Assembly: GCA_004565275.1 (NCBI GenBank)
Contig: SDOX01000006.1
Location: 806,001-870,000, forward strand
Direction of reading: 5' to 3'
Source of the DNA: Nannochloropsis salina CCMP1776
Lineage: Eukaryota; Sar; Eustigmatophyceae; Eustigmatales; Monodopsidaceae
DNA: 64,000 nucleotides
Made by a program: the position numbers and the translations under genes. The notes below the pieces were generated by a model. The model was not told the origin of the DNA, made no database searches, and saw nothing but the letters and a program-made list of their open reading frames with translations. Position 1 is the stretch's first letter. Every line of letters begins with the position of its first letter. This document shows positions 8,910 through 19,576 of this stretch, one piece after another.

Positions 8910-11529
8910 ATGATGCGCTCGAAGCTTGCCAAGCTCGCTCTGGAGGCCAAGAAACTCAAGACAGCTCCGCTTAAGCCCCAAGAGGAATCAGGGATCAAGA
9001 CCATGAACATGGGCAGCAGGGTTTCAAGCACTCACTACCGCATTCTAGAATCTCCAGGCTGTCGTCGCGTGGTTTTGACCGGACCCACAGGTCGCTTGGA
9101 TCAGAGGGCGGCGGAGTCATTAATTTGGAAGGTACGATTCGTCTCAGATGACTGCGCGCATGTCATTGGTCTTACCTCGCGAATTTGTTTCTTCAATTAC
9201 ACAGCTGCAGGCTTGGGAGACAAACTATTTAATTCAGGTATGAGAGTGGAGCTTTCCCCTCCCCCCGTGCCAGCGGACTGCTCATCTCTCTTATCACTTT
9301 ACATCGAGGGCAGGCCGTCATGCTCCAGGGTAGACCCGGGAAAGCCTTCAGTGCGGGTTGGATGTGCGGAGAGAGTATCACACGGCACTCTTCGGAACCC
9401 AGCACAGCCTTTCGCCGGTATTGTCAGCTCTCTTACTTGCTGGCAACGCTCCGCAAGCCCACAATTTCCTGGTTCTCGGGTGACGTTGTGGGAGGAGGGA
9501 TCGGACTGGGCCTCGCCCGGTATCGGATCTCAACCGAGAAGTCGACATTCCGTGTGTCGGGGCCTGCCAAGGGGTGGATCTTGGACGGTGGCCTATCCTA
9601 CCTCCTCTCACGGCCCCAGGCGGGATCGAGGAGCCGAAATCAAGCCTTCGCACGCTACCTGGCCTTGACAGGCGCCGTCCTTGCCGGAGAGGGCATGCTG
9701 GCGGCAGGGATATCCACGCACCATATGAAGGACAGCATAGCGGGCAGTCTGCACAAGAGGCTGGCTGACCTCACATTCGAGCCTGACTTCGTAGTGGAGG
9801 ACGTTCTGAGCGAGCACGCTAGCATGTTCTACAGGCAGGACCCCTCCCTCAACCCTCCGCCTTACCGAGAACTATGGGCTGAGTGGGCGAAGAATGATGA
9901 GAACCGTGAGAGGTAAGTACATGATACATGGACTTGTTCACATGTGGTGCGACGGTGGAATGACGGGTTGCTCTTCGCTTATGAGACCGCTGTCTGCTGA
10001 TTGCCTAACACCACAGGGCGAGGAAGCGCGCAGAGGGTTCTGGCTCAGGATTTGACACTGACGGTAGATGGGAAAACAACGATGAAGACGTTTGGGAAGA
10101 TGCCGAGCGAGATGGGGATGCCACGGACTTCAACAGCGAGGAGGAGGCGGCCATGGAGGCATTCGCGGAGGAGGTGGGCGTGTGGGGTGGGTGTCATGCT
10201 GCAGGGGCGCGAGGACCTGTATTAAGATCTCATGTTAGTCGTCCACGCGCCTCCATTTATGCGTACACAAATTGTTACAGGGAGAGGAAGATCCTGACAT
10301 TCGCTCGACTTTGGGTGATATGGAACCTTTGTTCAATGTTTTTCTGGCGCAGTACCCAGAGTTGGGCCCCGAAGAGGGAGACTTGGCTGGCAGAAGCGGT
10401 CAGAGAAAGAATGCGCAGGTCGGCAGATGGAGCGTATTAGTACGATATGTGTGTCTGTCTTGGGTCGACTCATGCATATATTTGATCCTCATTTCACATG
10501 TACAGTCATCCCTGCCGTCAGATGCTGAAGGGTCTCTGTGGTGGCACCGCAATTTTGCTCGGGGTGACGAGGCCCTCTTCCAAGCATTGTGGGAATCAAC
10601 CGAGTGAGTTGTATTGCGACAGGATAAAAATGTGGGAATGTAACTTGAAGGAAAATTGGTGTCCAACTGTTTCCTCTCCATGTCCATGTTAGAGCTCGCA
10701 TCAAGAAACGGATTGAGGAAGAGGGGATGGAAAGCCTTGCAAGTATCAGTGAAAAGTTCATTGATCGGTTTCCAGAGTACATCAGCTATCCGGAGAGGAC
10801 GCGCCTCGTTGATTCAGACCAGGTAAGGGGGAGGCGAATCTCCTCACTCGCTTGTCGTCCTCGTTTTTATACGCACGTAACTGACGTCGACGTGTGTACT
10901 CCCTACCGAAAAGGCGCTACTCTCCCCTTGGAATTGTTCAGTGGATCGAGCGAAGCAGTTTTCCGAGTTTGAAGAGCTTGTCCAAAGGGTAGCATCTTGT
11001 TTTAAAGGAGATACATTGGAGGAGGTTATTGAGAACTTGCGCATGGATAACTCAGAATGGGCGAAAAACTGTTTGCAGCGAATGGACAGGATGTCGCCTT
11101 TAAGGTGGGTCCAGTCCCAACAAATACATCGAAGGATCTGGAGGGCATTCAACCCTTTAGACGCTTACATCTGACCCATTTCATATCTATGCTTTACCAC
11201 ACAGTCTCAGGATCGTATTTAAACAGCTGGAGGAGGCGAAAGATTGCGACATTGAAGACGCGTTTCGAATGGATTACCGAGTGGGCCAGCGCGTGCTTGC
11301 CCTCAATGCCTCCCACGATTCTTCAGTCACGTCTACTGGCCTAGCGGGTTTGAAAGACTTGTCGAGTGATCACGTGGCGAGTTTTTTCCAGGCTTTTACC
11401 TGTGTCACAGAAGAGCTGCGCCTGCCAGAAAAAGAGCGGGTCGGCGAGAATCAGCCAGATCGCCGTGATATCGATATGGAATTGAAAAGAAGGTTTGGCA
11501 GGACAAGTACAACAAGAGGATCGATATAA
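8910..11529 (+). CDS. Diverged 3-hydroxyisobutyryl-CoA hydrolase-like (crotonase fold) protein, possibly mitoribosomal mS47-like
   Basis: Nine exons: 8910-9131, 9205-9237, 9314-9912, 10017-10173, 10281-10418, 10506-10603, 10693-10822, 10914-11104, 11205-11529; 1893 nt, 630 aa against about 385 for HIBCH. The crotonase core includes VVLTGPTGRLDQRAAESLIW, GKAFSAGWM and VVGGGIGLGLARYRISTEK. The helical C-terminal module has IVFKQLEEAKDCDIEDAFRM and DYRVGQRVL, the counterpart of HIBCH's VFRQL...MEYRLSQR. Where active HIBCH reads MPETAIGLFPDVGG, this protein reads VSGPAKGWILDGGL: the catalytic Glu is replaced by Gly while the Asp is kept. An acidic insertion of roughly 130 aa separates core and C-terminal module. 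HIBCH homologues are known as small-subunit mitoribosome protein mS47 in several lineages; that role would fit loss of catalysis but is inference. The N-terminus (MMRSKLAKLALEAKKLK) is basic and could be a mitochondrial presequence. Confidence 0.78.
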
Positions 11530-11726
11530 TGACCGTAAGGGTGTTAAGAATGAGGTCATTCACACCAAAGACAAAACATCCAAAAAAAAATTAAGTTTTG
11601 TGTCTTCAACATATCGACATGGCCTTTTCTTTCACAATCATATCGATTTACTATTTGCTCGCGAAAATGGATGGAATGTGCATTCTTAAAGGAAAAAGGA
11701 GATGAACTGTGTGACCTTACAAATCG

Positions 11727-14700
11727 TCAAGATTTACTTCCCACATCACTTTGAACTATGCGATTCAGCCGGGGAACACCCCCACTCTTGCCGGGATCCA
11801 AGTCTCTCCAAGCATCATTCCAGGCCCGCTGGATCTGGAATATGCGGAAGCAATTCCGACCAATGTTGTTGCTGGGACGGATCGGGTCTTCAATGTACAA
11901 CGGATCAAATTTGTAAGGATTCTCCAGAAATGAGGCCCCTGCAGGGCGGACCTGTTGCTGCTGGTGGACATAATAATTAGATAAATGTACATCGCCCGCG
12001 CCGCCAAGGCTTACACGTCGGTTGGAGCCAAGCGGTGGCATATTTTGCTGATGGTGTTGATGGTGTTGATGATGGAGATGGCTCTGTTGATTGCTGCGGC
12101 TAAAGTAGCAGCGCTGGTTCGTGCTTATGCCCATGCTGCGCGGATCAAAATGATTACTGTAGAAATCTAAAAATCCTAGCAGGAGCGCTCCTGTATCCAT
12201 GGCATTTGATTGCTCCTGTAGGTAACGCGCAACCATCAAAACGAGCCCATACGACGAGAGACCCCCAGAGTAAGATTCCATGAGCCCTCGCTCTTTCATG
12301 AATTGCTTCAAAACCAACACCAAAGGGCGAAGTGCAAAATTTTCTCCGAGAAGCTTAGCAATGACGCGATTCGCCAGGAGCCCGTTGTGCTGACCACCTT
12401 CAATTGAGACGTCCAGGTGCACCCCGTATTCGACTGTCCACCCCATATTTAATGCGACACCTTCCGGTTCCGCTGACAAATCTGCCTCATTCCGACAAGA
12501 ATGCGGACGCTGGCTTGCAGCTGCCATTTCCGAGTCTTGACCTGAAGCTACCGTTCCTGTCCCCCCTTCGACTGATGATGTCGGACGCGGCGATGCCGGA
12601 CTGGGCCTTGGCTGCGATTCCACTGTCATTTTAATAACTGGGATCGCCGTATGCGAAATTATCTTGATACTTGCCGGGTTCACCCAGGATGTGGCTCGCA
12701 GCCGTCGAGCTAACTCTTGCTGCCAGGTTTCCTTTATGGCATTGCGGCCCTCCAGGACTCCGGGAGCCTGGGCAGGAGCGTCTCGCCGGACATTTGGCAG
12801 ACAAATAATGAGATCAACGTCACTAGAGGGCAAAGCCAATCCTGAGACAAAAGAGCCGAATGCTTTCACTTGTGCGCGGGGCCATAGTGACTGAATGACT
12901 TGTCGACAGCGATTAATGGCCACCGTTTGCTGAGGGAGACGCGAGCCAGTACATACAGACACTCGCTCGACAAATGCTGCAATGTCATCGCACAAGCGCG
13001 AACGGATGTCGAGAGGAATTTGACGCAGAGTGAAGCCAGAGCACACATGTGCCGATGATTGGCACGGCCCGTTTTCACTGTGCCGAGACCATTCTCCGCC
13101 CGCATGGAGTGCAGGAATTTCACACTCAGTCGAATTAGCATGAGCCACACCTGGCGTAGAGAGAGATGAATGCGCACAGACGTCATCTCCTCCGAGCGAG
13201 ACAGATGCCGAAAGCGCATGCCGTGACTGCCGATGGTCCTGTGAAACGTGATTTCGCTGAGGCTGCTGAATCGGATTGATGAGGGGCTGTCTTTCTCCCC
13301 ACACATGCAGAGGACCAGAGGGATTCCGAGGAATCGAGACTTCAAAACTGCTTCCGGTACGCTTTCCATGAACACATTTCCGGGTTGAAGCAGCAGCAGC
13401 TATACTCAGGACGGGCTTGTCTCCATCACCAGGATACAAATTTTCTATGCCGCCGTTTGCAGCAAAAGGGCTGACCGCACTCAATGCTACATGATGGTGG
13501 GAACCTTCTCCAAACCAAGCTGCTGTAGCTGTGCCATCCGCTCCACCCCCGCGGCCGTCATCACTCATTATCTCCAACTGATGCAGTTCGCTCCTCTGAA
13601 GGAATGGATGTTGGTACGGAGGAACATGCTTTGTATGCAAAGGAGCAGAATCGAATCCATACGATGGAAAAGCTAAGCTGTGCGTGTATGATGTGTGTAG
13701 ATTACCGCTCCCTGAGGAAATTGCCTCTCTCTGAGCCGCCAGGACCCCTCTCAGCGTGGCAACCTCCGCTTCTAGTTTCAAGCAGAGGTCTTTCAGGACT
13801 GTGTCGTTGGATGAGACACTAGTTACCGCCCCGCCCTGCCACAATGAATTATCCGGCGGAATATTTTCCGTATCTGTCACAGATTCATCTTGTTGACCAT
13901 CGCATGTCATCGACGACCCGTCTCCGTCTACATCCTCGTATTCTGCACGGACCTCATCTTTTTCCTCGCACTTCCGCGCCATCTTCTGGGTTTCAACCGT
14001 CAACGAATTCGTGTCTCTTTCCTCGTCCTTGTAGAAGCACATCACACCTTCATCCCTTTTTTTTTCGTCGTATTTGACGCATCTCGAAAGTCCCGTCGGG
14101 AGATGTTCATTCCGAGGTTTGGAATTTTCACTTTCCCGCATAACAGTTTTAGACCCAGAGTCCCTTTCAATTGAAGGTCCCTCTATCGACTTTACGGATG
14201 TGAGACACGGTGGTGAAGACAAAGCGCGTGAAAAATGGCGATCTTCGCCGTCTTTCCTCGCAATCAACTTTATTTTTCCCTGCACGTTAGTGTCACGCAA
14301 ATCCGCGGTGTGCTTCTGTTCCTCTTGCATGACAGTCCTGTGTTCGCCAGTGGCAACGTTACCGGAGAGAGTGACTGAAACTGGTGCTGGATCTGGACAT
14401 TTATTGCGGCGCTTTTGCTTTTTTTTCTTCACAGTCCCTACCGGCGTGAGAGAGGCTATCGTAGACGTAATCCCGGCGAAAGGTTGCAGAGACCCATTGA
14501 TTTTCTTTTCAATGCCTTCTTGCTCGAGCTCATCTAGCAAACGTTGCTGCTTCCAAGATGTCCTCCGCTCCATTAACTCCGCGCGAAGCAAGGCCTGGAT
14601 GTGACCACAGCGCTGCGGCTCGGAGATTGCGTCGCCTAGTTGAGCGCTGAATAGGTCGTCCAGAAAAGCTTCGCGCAAACCTTGATCTTTCGTGTCCCCT

Positions 14701-15464
14701 GTCACTAAGCATTGCAATTTCTTCTGCTGGTAGGGAAGTTGTTGTGTAGTCTCAATCATAAACTTCAACTGACAGCACCACATCTTAAAGGCGCCGTCGC
14801 CAACGACCATCTTCTCCTTCTCCTTTCGGATGACTTGACGGATCACCATGGCCATGGCGGAGAGAATACAGCGCAGTCGAGCCTGTCGATCGGACAAATC
14901 AGTGAAAAGAAAGCTTTCCAAGGCCTGACGCTCCTCCGAGTAACGAGAAAAAGAACAAATCGCTACACTTTCTGATGAAGGCTTTCTGGCCGGGCGTTTG
15001 CTCCTATCGGCATACCAGCCTTGACAGAGCAAGAGCTCTATTTTATTAGCTAGAAGCTCCCCGATGGAGTAATCTCCTCTGCAGCGAAACCAAGCGACCT
15101 CTCCGAATATTTCCCCTGTGGTCTCTATCTTCGCCAAACCTCCTCGGAGGAAGCCTCCATCGGACGCATCTTCCAGAACTTGGAAAAACTCGTCCACATC
15201 CAGCACCAGGTCTCTCGAGAAGAAGCCCGCGACCCGGGATACGGGCTCCTGCCACTGTTGATCCCTTTGAGACATTTGCGTGGATAATGGCTGAAACAAC
15301 CGCAAACTCGCCGCCAAGGTCTCCCAAGCCCGCCACGTCCTCACTCTCGTACCCACACGCACGGGGTCGCCCCACGCGCTCCGTCGGCTCTCGTCCGGCC
15401 GCACCATGAATGGCTCTTCCCGAAAGCGAAAGCAGTCCGCAGCTTCTCGAATGCCATGCTTCAT
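11727..15464 (-). CDS. Non-canonical poly(A)/nucleotidyl RNA polymerase (Trf4/5, PAPD family)
   Basis: One uninterrupted frame of 1245 aa counted from the ATG at 15464; the frame stays open 20 codons further up without an ATG. The C-terminal third is a DNA polymerase beta-type nucleotidyltransferase: AFGSFVSGLALPSSDVDLII with the metal-binding Asp pair at about residues 882 and 884, and the third Asp in GVHLDVSIE at about 1018. It is followed by the PAP core (LVLVLKQFMKERGL, SGGLSSYGLVLM) and the PAP-associated motif DPLYIEDPIRPSNNIGRN. Trf4/5-type enzymes add short A tails to RNAs for exosome decay. Between the core and the associated motif is an insertion with His/Gln repeats (about 12040-12095). 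The first 850 residues are mostly low-complexity with few recognisable parts. The true 5' end is unresolved; see the separate upstream exon candidate. Convergent with the HIBCH-like gene, 197 bp apart. Confidence 0.85.
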   Translation of the reverse strand: MKHGIREAADCFRFREEPFMVRPDESRRSAWGDPVRVGTRVRTWRAWETLAASLRLFQPLSTQMSQRDQQWQEPVSRVAGFFSRDLVLDVDEFFQVLEDASDGGFLRGGLAKIETTGEIFGEVAWFRCRGDYSIGELLANKIELLLCQGWYADRSKRPARKPSSESVAICSFSRYSEERQALESFLFTDLSDRQARLRCILSAMAMVIRQVIRKEKEKMVVGDGAFKMWCCQLKFMIETTQQLPYQQKKLQCLVTGDTKDQGLREAFLDDLFSAQLGDAISEPQRCGHIQALLRAELMERRTSWKQQRLLDELEQEGIEKKINGSLQPFAGITSTIASLTPVGTVKKKKQKRRNKCPDPAPVSVTLSGNVATGEHRTVMQEEQKHTADLRDTNVQGKIKLIARKDGEDRHFSRALSSPPCLTSVKSIEGPSIERDSGSKTVMRESENSKPRNEHLPTGLSRCVKYDEKKRDEGVMCFYKDEERDTNSLTVETQKMARKCEEKDEVRAEYEDVDGDGSSMTCDGQQDESVTDTENIPPDNSLWQGGAVTSVSSNDTVLKDLCLKLEAEVATLRGVLAAQREAISSGSGNLHTSYTHSLAFPSYGFDSAPLHTKHVPPYQHPFLQRSELHQLEIMSDDGRGGGADGTATAAWFGEGSHHHVALSAVSPFAANGGIENLYPGDGDKPVLSIAAAASTRKCVHGKRTGSSFEVSIPRNPSGPLHVWGERQPLINPIQQPQRNHVSQDHRQSRHALSASVSLGGDDVCAHSSLSTPGVAHANSTECEIPALHAGGEWSRHSENGPCQSSAHVCSGFTLRQIPLDIRSRLCDDIAAFVERVSVCTGSRLPQQTVAINRCRQVIQSLWPRAQVKAFGSFVSGLALPSSDVDLIICLPNVRRDAPAQAPGVLEGRNAIKETWQQELARRLRATSWVNPASIKIISHTAIPVIKMTVESQPRPSPASPRPTSSVEGGTGTVASGQDSEMAAASQRPHSCRNEADLSAEPEGVALNMGWTVEYGVHLDVSIEGGQHNGLLANRVIAKLLGENFALRPLVLVLKQFMKERGLMESYSGGLSSYGLVLMVARYLQEQSNAMDTGALLLGFLDFYSNHFDPRSMGISTNQRCYFSRSNQQSHLHHQHHQHHQQNMPPLGSNRRVSLGGAGDVHLSNYYVHQQQQVRPAGASFLENPYKFDPLYIEDPIRPSNNIGRNCFRIFQIQRAWNDAWRDLDPGKSGGVPRLNRIVQSDVGSKS

Positions 15465-15681
15465 TGAACTACGTGCACTTGTGTTTATAGAAAAGTGATG
15501 AATATAATCTTTCGTACCAAACACATGTCAGGTAGATACAATAGGACGTACCACGCATTAGAGCGGCTACGCCTCCCCGAAATAGAGCGTGTGGCGAGCG
15601 CGGGGACAGACTCTGCAAAAATATAGAACTTAACCATACTGGGCCGACGGCCTTGTCGCGGAGGAAGGGCGATTGCCTTAC

Positions 15682-15919
15682 TGTGAAGGAGGAGGAGGAG
15701 GTGCAGGAAGGCTGGTTCGACCACTTGGAGGAGCTGGACTCTCCGTGAGACAGACAGGCTTCTGAACCACGCTTTTAATTGCACCTTGGCATGCATTGCT
15801 GCTTTATCTCGCGCCTTATTGCTTGACGCTGATGCCTGGGTCTGCAGATACATCAAACCATCCAAAAGTTCTTGAATTTCGGGTGTGCGCCGTCGCATAG
15901 GTTGGGAGGTAGTCTTCAT
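15682..15919 (-). CDS. Possible first exon upstream of the poly(A) polymerase gene
   Basis: An ATG at 15919 opens a frame reading MKTTSQPMRRRTPEIQELLD and then a helical, basic segment ending in a Leu-rich run (EPAFLHLLLLLHS). A strong 5' splice site (GTAAGG) follows directly. The frame would have to join the large polymerase frame downstream, but no acceptor that is both strong and in phase was found between 15680 and 15460. The exon could instead belong to a short separate transcript. Composition and the good donor site argue that it is coding; assignment to the polymerase is inference. Confidence 0.3.
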
Positions 15920-16412
15920 GTTTTTTCAAATGTCGGCCTTCTTAATTGTGTTTCAGCTGTCCGAACGCTTTTGATTCCGTGTGCTCCTCCATATCGACAC
16001 CAATCCTATTTGTTTCAGGATTTTTTGCGTCAATAGTTCTTTAAAACAGACAAATATCACATGAGAAATTCTTCCTCCCCTTCGCCGCCTGCGATGATGA
16101 TCCGACCCCTGTGCTTTGTTCCACAGTACACGATAGCCAGCCTCTTTGTCTATTTGCGCTGGACGATGCCTTCACGTACGGACAGTGAATTTTGGAGTAA
16201 TTTCATGGTGGGGGGAAGGGTGTAAGTCACCGGCACTGCTCCTGTCGTGATGGATCACTGGTGAGTGCGGGCACCGAGAGTGCGGGCGCCAGGGGCTCGC
16301 CTCCCGTGGCGGAAACCAAGTCGACTCGCACATGCGCGTGCTGCCGCGATCTGAGTTCTTTGACTCATCTGCAAGTTCTACTTTCATTCTTAGGCCTGGC
16401 TGTCGAGCTAAT
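15920..16412. other. Head-to-head intergenic region
   Basis: About 490 bp between the polymerase gene's likely 5' end and the ferredoxin start. It should hold both promoters. Nothing named is visible. Confidence 0.4.
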
Positions 16413-17281
16413 ATGAAAGTGCTCCTCCTATTTATCGTCGCGAGCGCGTTGTCCACAGTGCATGGTAAGAAGAGGAAACGGAAAGATACGGGGGAATAAG
16501 ACCTGACCTGCAGAGCTAGACATCATCTTGCAAGCTCCAGGTTGATCATAGTGTAGCTTTCCAGCTATAATGGAACTTTGGTACCGTGTTGCAAACTTTT
16601 AAACAGCGCATTATTGCTTAGTGGTCGTAACTGCGGCTAGTTCGCCTGCCCAGGGAACAACTCATTTTTACTCTCACTTACATTCGTGCACACGATAATG
16701 TTTTGCTGTTCAGCTTTCCTGCCAAATTTACCAAGAGGGCTTTCAAATCATCAATCCCTCACTCGAAACGGGTTATTCGGTCACAAGGTGACAATTGAGG
16801 TACGGGCAATCTCCTACGTCAGTGAACTCTTTTCTTAGTCGGTCTTTCAGGCCAACGAAGTTATTCTTATCTCTTGCGTGCATTCGCATCGGTGTGGGTC
16901 CAAAAGCTTCATATCTGTAATATGTTGAATTTACGAACACAAGCTTGCCCCAAAAAATCGCGCTTATCCATCTGCATCTCACCATCTTTAAAGACGCTCG
17001 ACGGGAAAACTCATGAAATTAACGTGGAGTCGTACAAGTCTGTTCTTGAGGCGGCCCTGGATGAGGGCATCGAGCTTCCACATGACTGTCAATTAGGCAC
17101 GTGTCTTGTCTGCGCAGCAAAGCTCATCTCTGGCACGGTGGATCAGACAGGATCTACTTTGGATGACTCGGTCATGGAGCAAGGGTACGCACTTACTTGT
17201 TGCTCCTATCCTCAGTCTGACGTAACGATCCGCTCGATCCCGGAAGACGAGCTAATTGATGAACAGTTTGCACGCGCCTAG
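16413..17281 (+). CDS. petF: Plastid-targeted plant-type 2Fe-2S ferredoxin
   Basis: Three exons: 16413-16464, 16714-16799, 16994-17281; 426 nt, 141 aa. Exon 1 encodes a signal peptide (MKVLLLFIVASALSTVHA) whose predicted cleavage is followed by FLPNLPRG, the Phe at +1 that marks the second half of bipartite targeting in heterokont plastids. The mature part begins near KVTIETLDGKTHEI and has the plant-type cluster ligands CQLGTCLVC (Cx4Cx2C) plus a fourth Cys in LTCCSYP, with GTVDQ and LDD as in photosynthetic ferredoxins. Role: stromal one-electron carrier from photosystem I to FNR and other reductases. Splice phases are exact. The N-terminal exon is too short to be seen as an open frame and was found by reading for the signal peptide. 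Convergent with lipoyl synthase, 155 bp between stops. Confidence 0.92.
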
Positions 17282-17436
17282 TTCTTCCCTCTTCGGGAGG
17301 AGGCTTTACGTTGTAAAGATGACGAAACATATTGAGGAAGCTTCTGAAAACAAACATGCACGCTGCACGCTGTCTCGTTGCAGACATTTGCTTCGGCAAC
17401 CAGTGCCTACAATTGATTCACTTTCCATTCTTTTCT

Positions 17437-19072
17437 TTACATCCCTGCCACGTTCTGTTGCTCCCCAAGCCCGTCTTCCGCTAAACGTTGCTTGAGGACA
17501 CCCTTGAGGAAAAACTCCCCCGCCTTGTAGCTAGAGCGGACTAGAGGCCCGGAGGCCACATACTTGAAGTTTAGAGCTTCTGCCTCCGCTTGCCAAGCCT
17601 GAAATTGAGCTGGTGTGATGTAGGCTTGCACAGGCATGTGTCTCTTCGTGGGCCTCAAATACTGGCCGAAAGTAACCACGTCCACGCCGGCTGTGCGCAA
17701 GTCCCGCAGCGTGGCTCGCACATCCTCCGGCCTCTCGCCCACGCCCAGCATGAGAGATGTTTTGGTCAGAAGCTTCGGTGCACGCTTTTTGGCATGCTCC
17801 AGGACGAAAAGTGACTGCGAGTAGCCGGCCCGGTGGTCTCGCACCCGTCGCTGGAGTCGCTCCACCGTCTCAAGATTGTGTGCGTACACATCCAAACCCG
17901 ACAGGGCTACGCGTTCGACGAGACTTGCTTGGCCTCTAAAATCGGGAGTCAAACATTCCACGAGGAGCGTCGGCTTCCGTGCCTTCAATCCTCTGAAGCG
18001 AGTTTGTTTTACTTACGATGAGCTATTGAGTGCAAGATCAGCGAAAATTCTCGCACAGATTAAACTACCTTCGTCCTTACCTGACTGTTTTCGCGAAGTG
18101 CTCTGATCCTTGATCTACCAAATCATCTCGGTCAACACTAATGAAATGCAATGTCCGTAAAACCAGTGAGTCTGAGTGCGTGGATGAGGACCCTCGTCCA
18201 TCACGAGTACAAACCCGCTATCTTACCTTGTCAACACAACATAATCCAGACCCCATTCTGCGATGGCTTGGGCCACATGTTCTGGCTCCAATGGATCTAT
18301 TGTCATCAACGAATAGGTGTGAAAAATGAGGTCCGCTTCTGAGCAATACATACGATACATAGATGTTGATCAAATCACGTTTTTCTCACCCAACGGCGCC
18401 GGCGTCCGACTTGTCTTTACAGCACAAAAGCTGCAGCCTCGCGTGCAGGTGTCGCCCATTATCATGATGGTCGCAGTGGCCGTGCCGTCCTTGCCACCCC
18501 CCCAGCACTCCCCGATGTTCGGGCAGCGAGCCTCTTCGCACACAGTGGCCAACTTCAGCTTTCGTACCTTTTTTTGCAAGAAAGCAACGAGACCATGAGT
18601 TGTTGCCCAAATGTGGGTAATACTCCCACAAACCCGCCTGCTTACCGTGTTCTTCAATCGGAGATAATTCTCGCCTTCAGCGGGCACCGCCTTCAACCAC
18701 TCTGCCAGAAAAACGAGTGAGGAATACCGTAGTTGACGTCAGAGTCTTTTCAATCAAAAGCATCTCCTCCACTTTGAAGAACGTACCTGGTTTCGGCTCC
18801 GAGCGCTTACGACGTCGTGCAACGGGGAAGGTGGTTTTGAGCACCGCCTTATCAGGCAAAGCACCATGGGTGGGACAAGTCCCAGCGTGCGCAGCATCCT
18901 CTTCATTCAATTTTTCACGTAGCCGGTCAAGGCGTGGGGAGGAGGATAGGTTTTTGGTCTCATATGCCGTGAAAATACTTTCTATCCGCCAAAATGTTGG
19001 AAGAGCAGGGGCTAAATATGCTGACTGCTTCACAGCAGGCGAGATGCGGGGGGCCCGCACTAGAGCCCGCAT
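17437..19072 (-). CDS. LIAS: Lipoyl synthase, mitochondrial type (radical SAM)
   Basis: Six exons: 19072-18787, 18701-18646, 18567-18390, 18296-18227, 18137-18081, 17992-17437; 1203 nt, 400 aa. It inserts two sulfurs into protein-bound octanoyl groups to make lipoyl cofactors. Auxiliary-cluster motif [12 protein letters not shown], radical SAM motif CTRGCSFC, then [32 protein letters not shown] and the terminal [16 protein letters not shown] with the RSSY serine that ligates the auxiliary cluster. It resembles the mitochondrial rather than the plastid LipA type ([13 protein letters not shown] and KNTVRKLKL at the start of the domain). [16 protein letters not shown] is a good mitochondrial presequence. 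An alternative start at 19268 (MRAAQRVAAM) could be spliced in phase onto the codon after KQ, removing part of this presequence. Divergent with the carrier gene. Confidence 0.93.
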
Positions 19073-19576
19073 TTTACCGGCCAGGACGGGGACTATTGAA
19101 AGAAGAGACTATACGAGTAAGCAATACCTTGCGAGGCAGCCCCCTGATTCTTGAGATCGCAGTGGAGCCTGTGGGCATCGGCATTGGAGGCAGTGAGAGG
19201 GACAAAGGGGCTCCGGCGGGGCAGGGCGGGTCGAGACTCATGGCGGCGACTCGCTGAGCCGCTCGCATACGTCACCGCCCCGGGAGGAAGGACTGTCTGC
19301 CGCGCACATTTATCCAGGAGCGTGAGATGGTCAAATAAAACGGCAATGTATCTCTGCCACGCCACCTTATTGCCTGATTTTTGTGGGACCTTCTTCTGTC
19401 GTTCGCCTTGGGGTCTCAACGCTAAAGCATGATGTGTCCAATCGCCGCGTCATGTTCTCAGCCGGCCGTAGTAATTGCGAGAGCCCTATCGTGCGTTCCA
19501 TCGATTATTGTACAACCATTTTTCAGCCGACAGGCGACGCATTCCCATAAACGTAATAGAAGCTTCCAGGGAAAGG
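19073..19576. other. Head-to-head intergenic region, possible alternative LIAS first exon
   Basis: About 500 bp between lipoyl synthase and the carrier. On the minus strand an ATG at 19268 opens a frame (MRAAQRVAAMSLDPPCPAG and on) with a donor-like AAG|GTATTG, which may be an alternative 5' exon. Otherwise nothing is recognised. Confidence 0.35.

Noticed and set aside
14074-14604. 176-aa plus-strand open frame
   Set aside because: Antisense shadow of the poly(A) polymerase gene; Ser/Phe-rich composition as expected for the reverse of a charged coding strand.
15682-15919. Confident join of the upstream exon to the poly(A) polymerase
   Set aside because: No acceptor is both strong and in phase with the main frame, so it is listed separately at low confidence.
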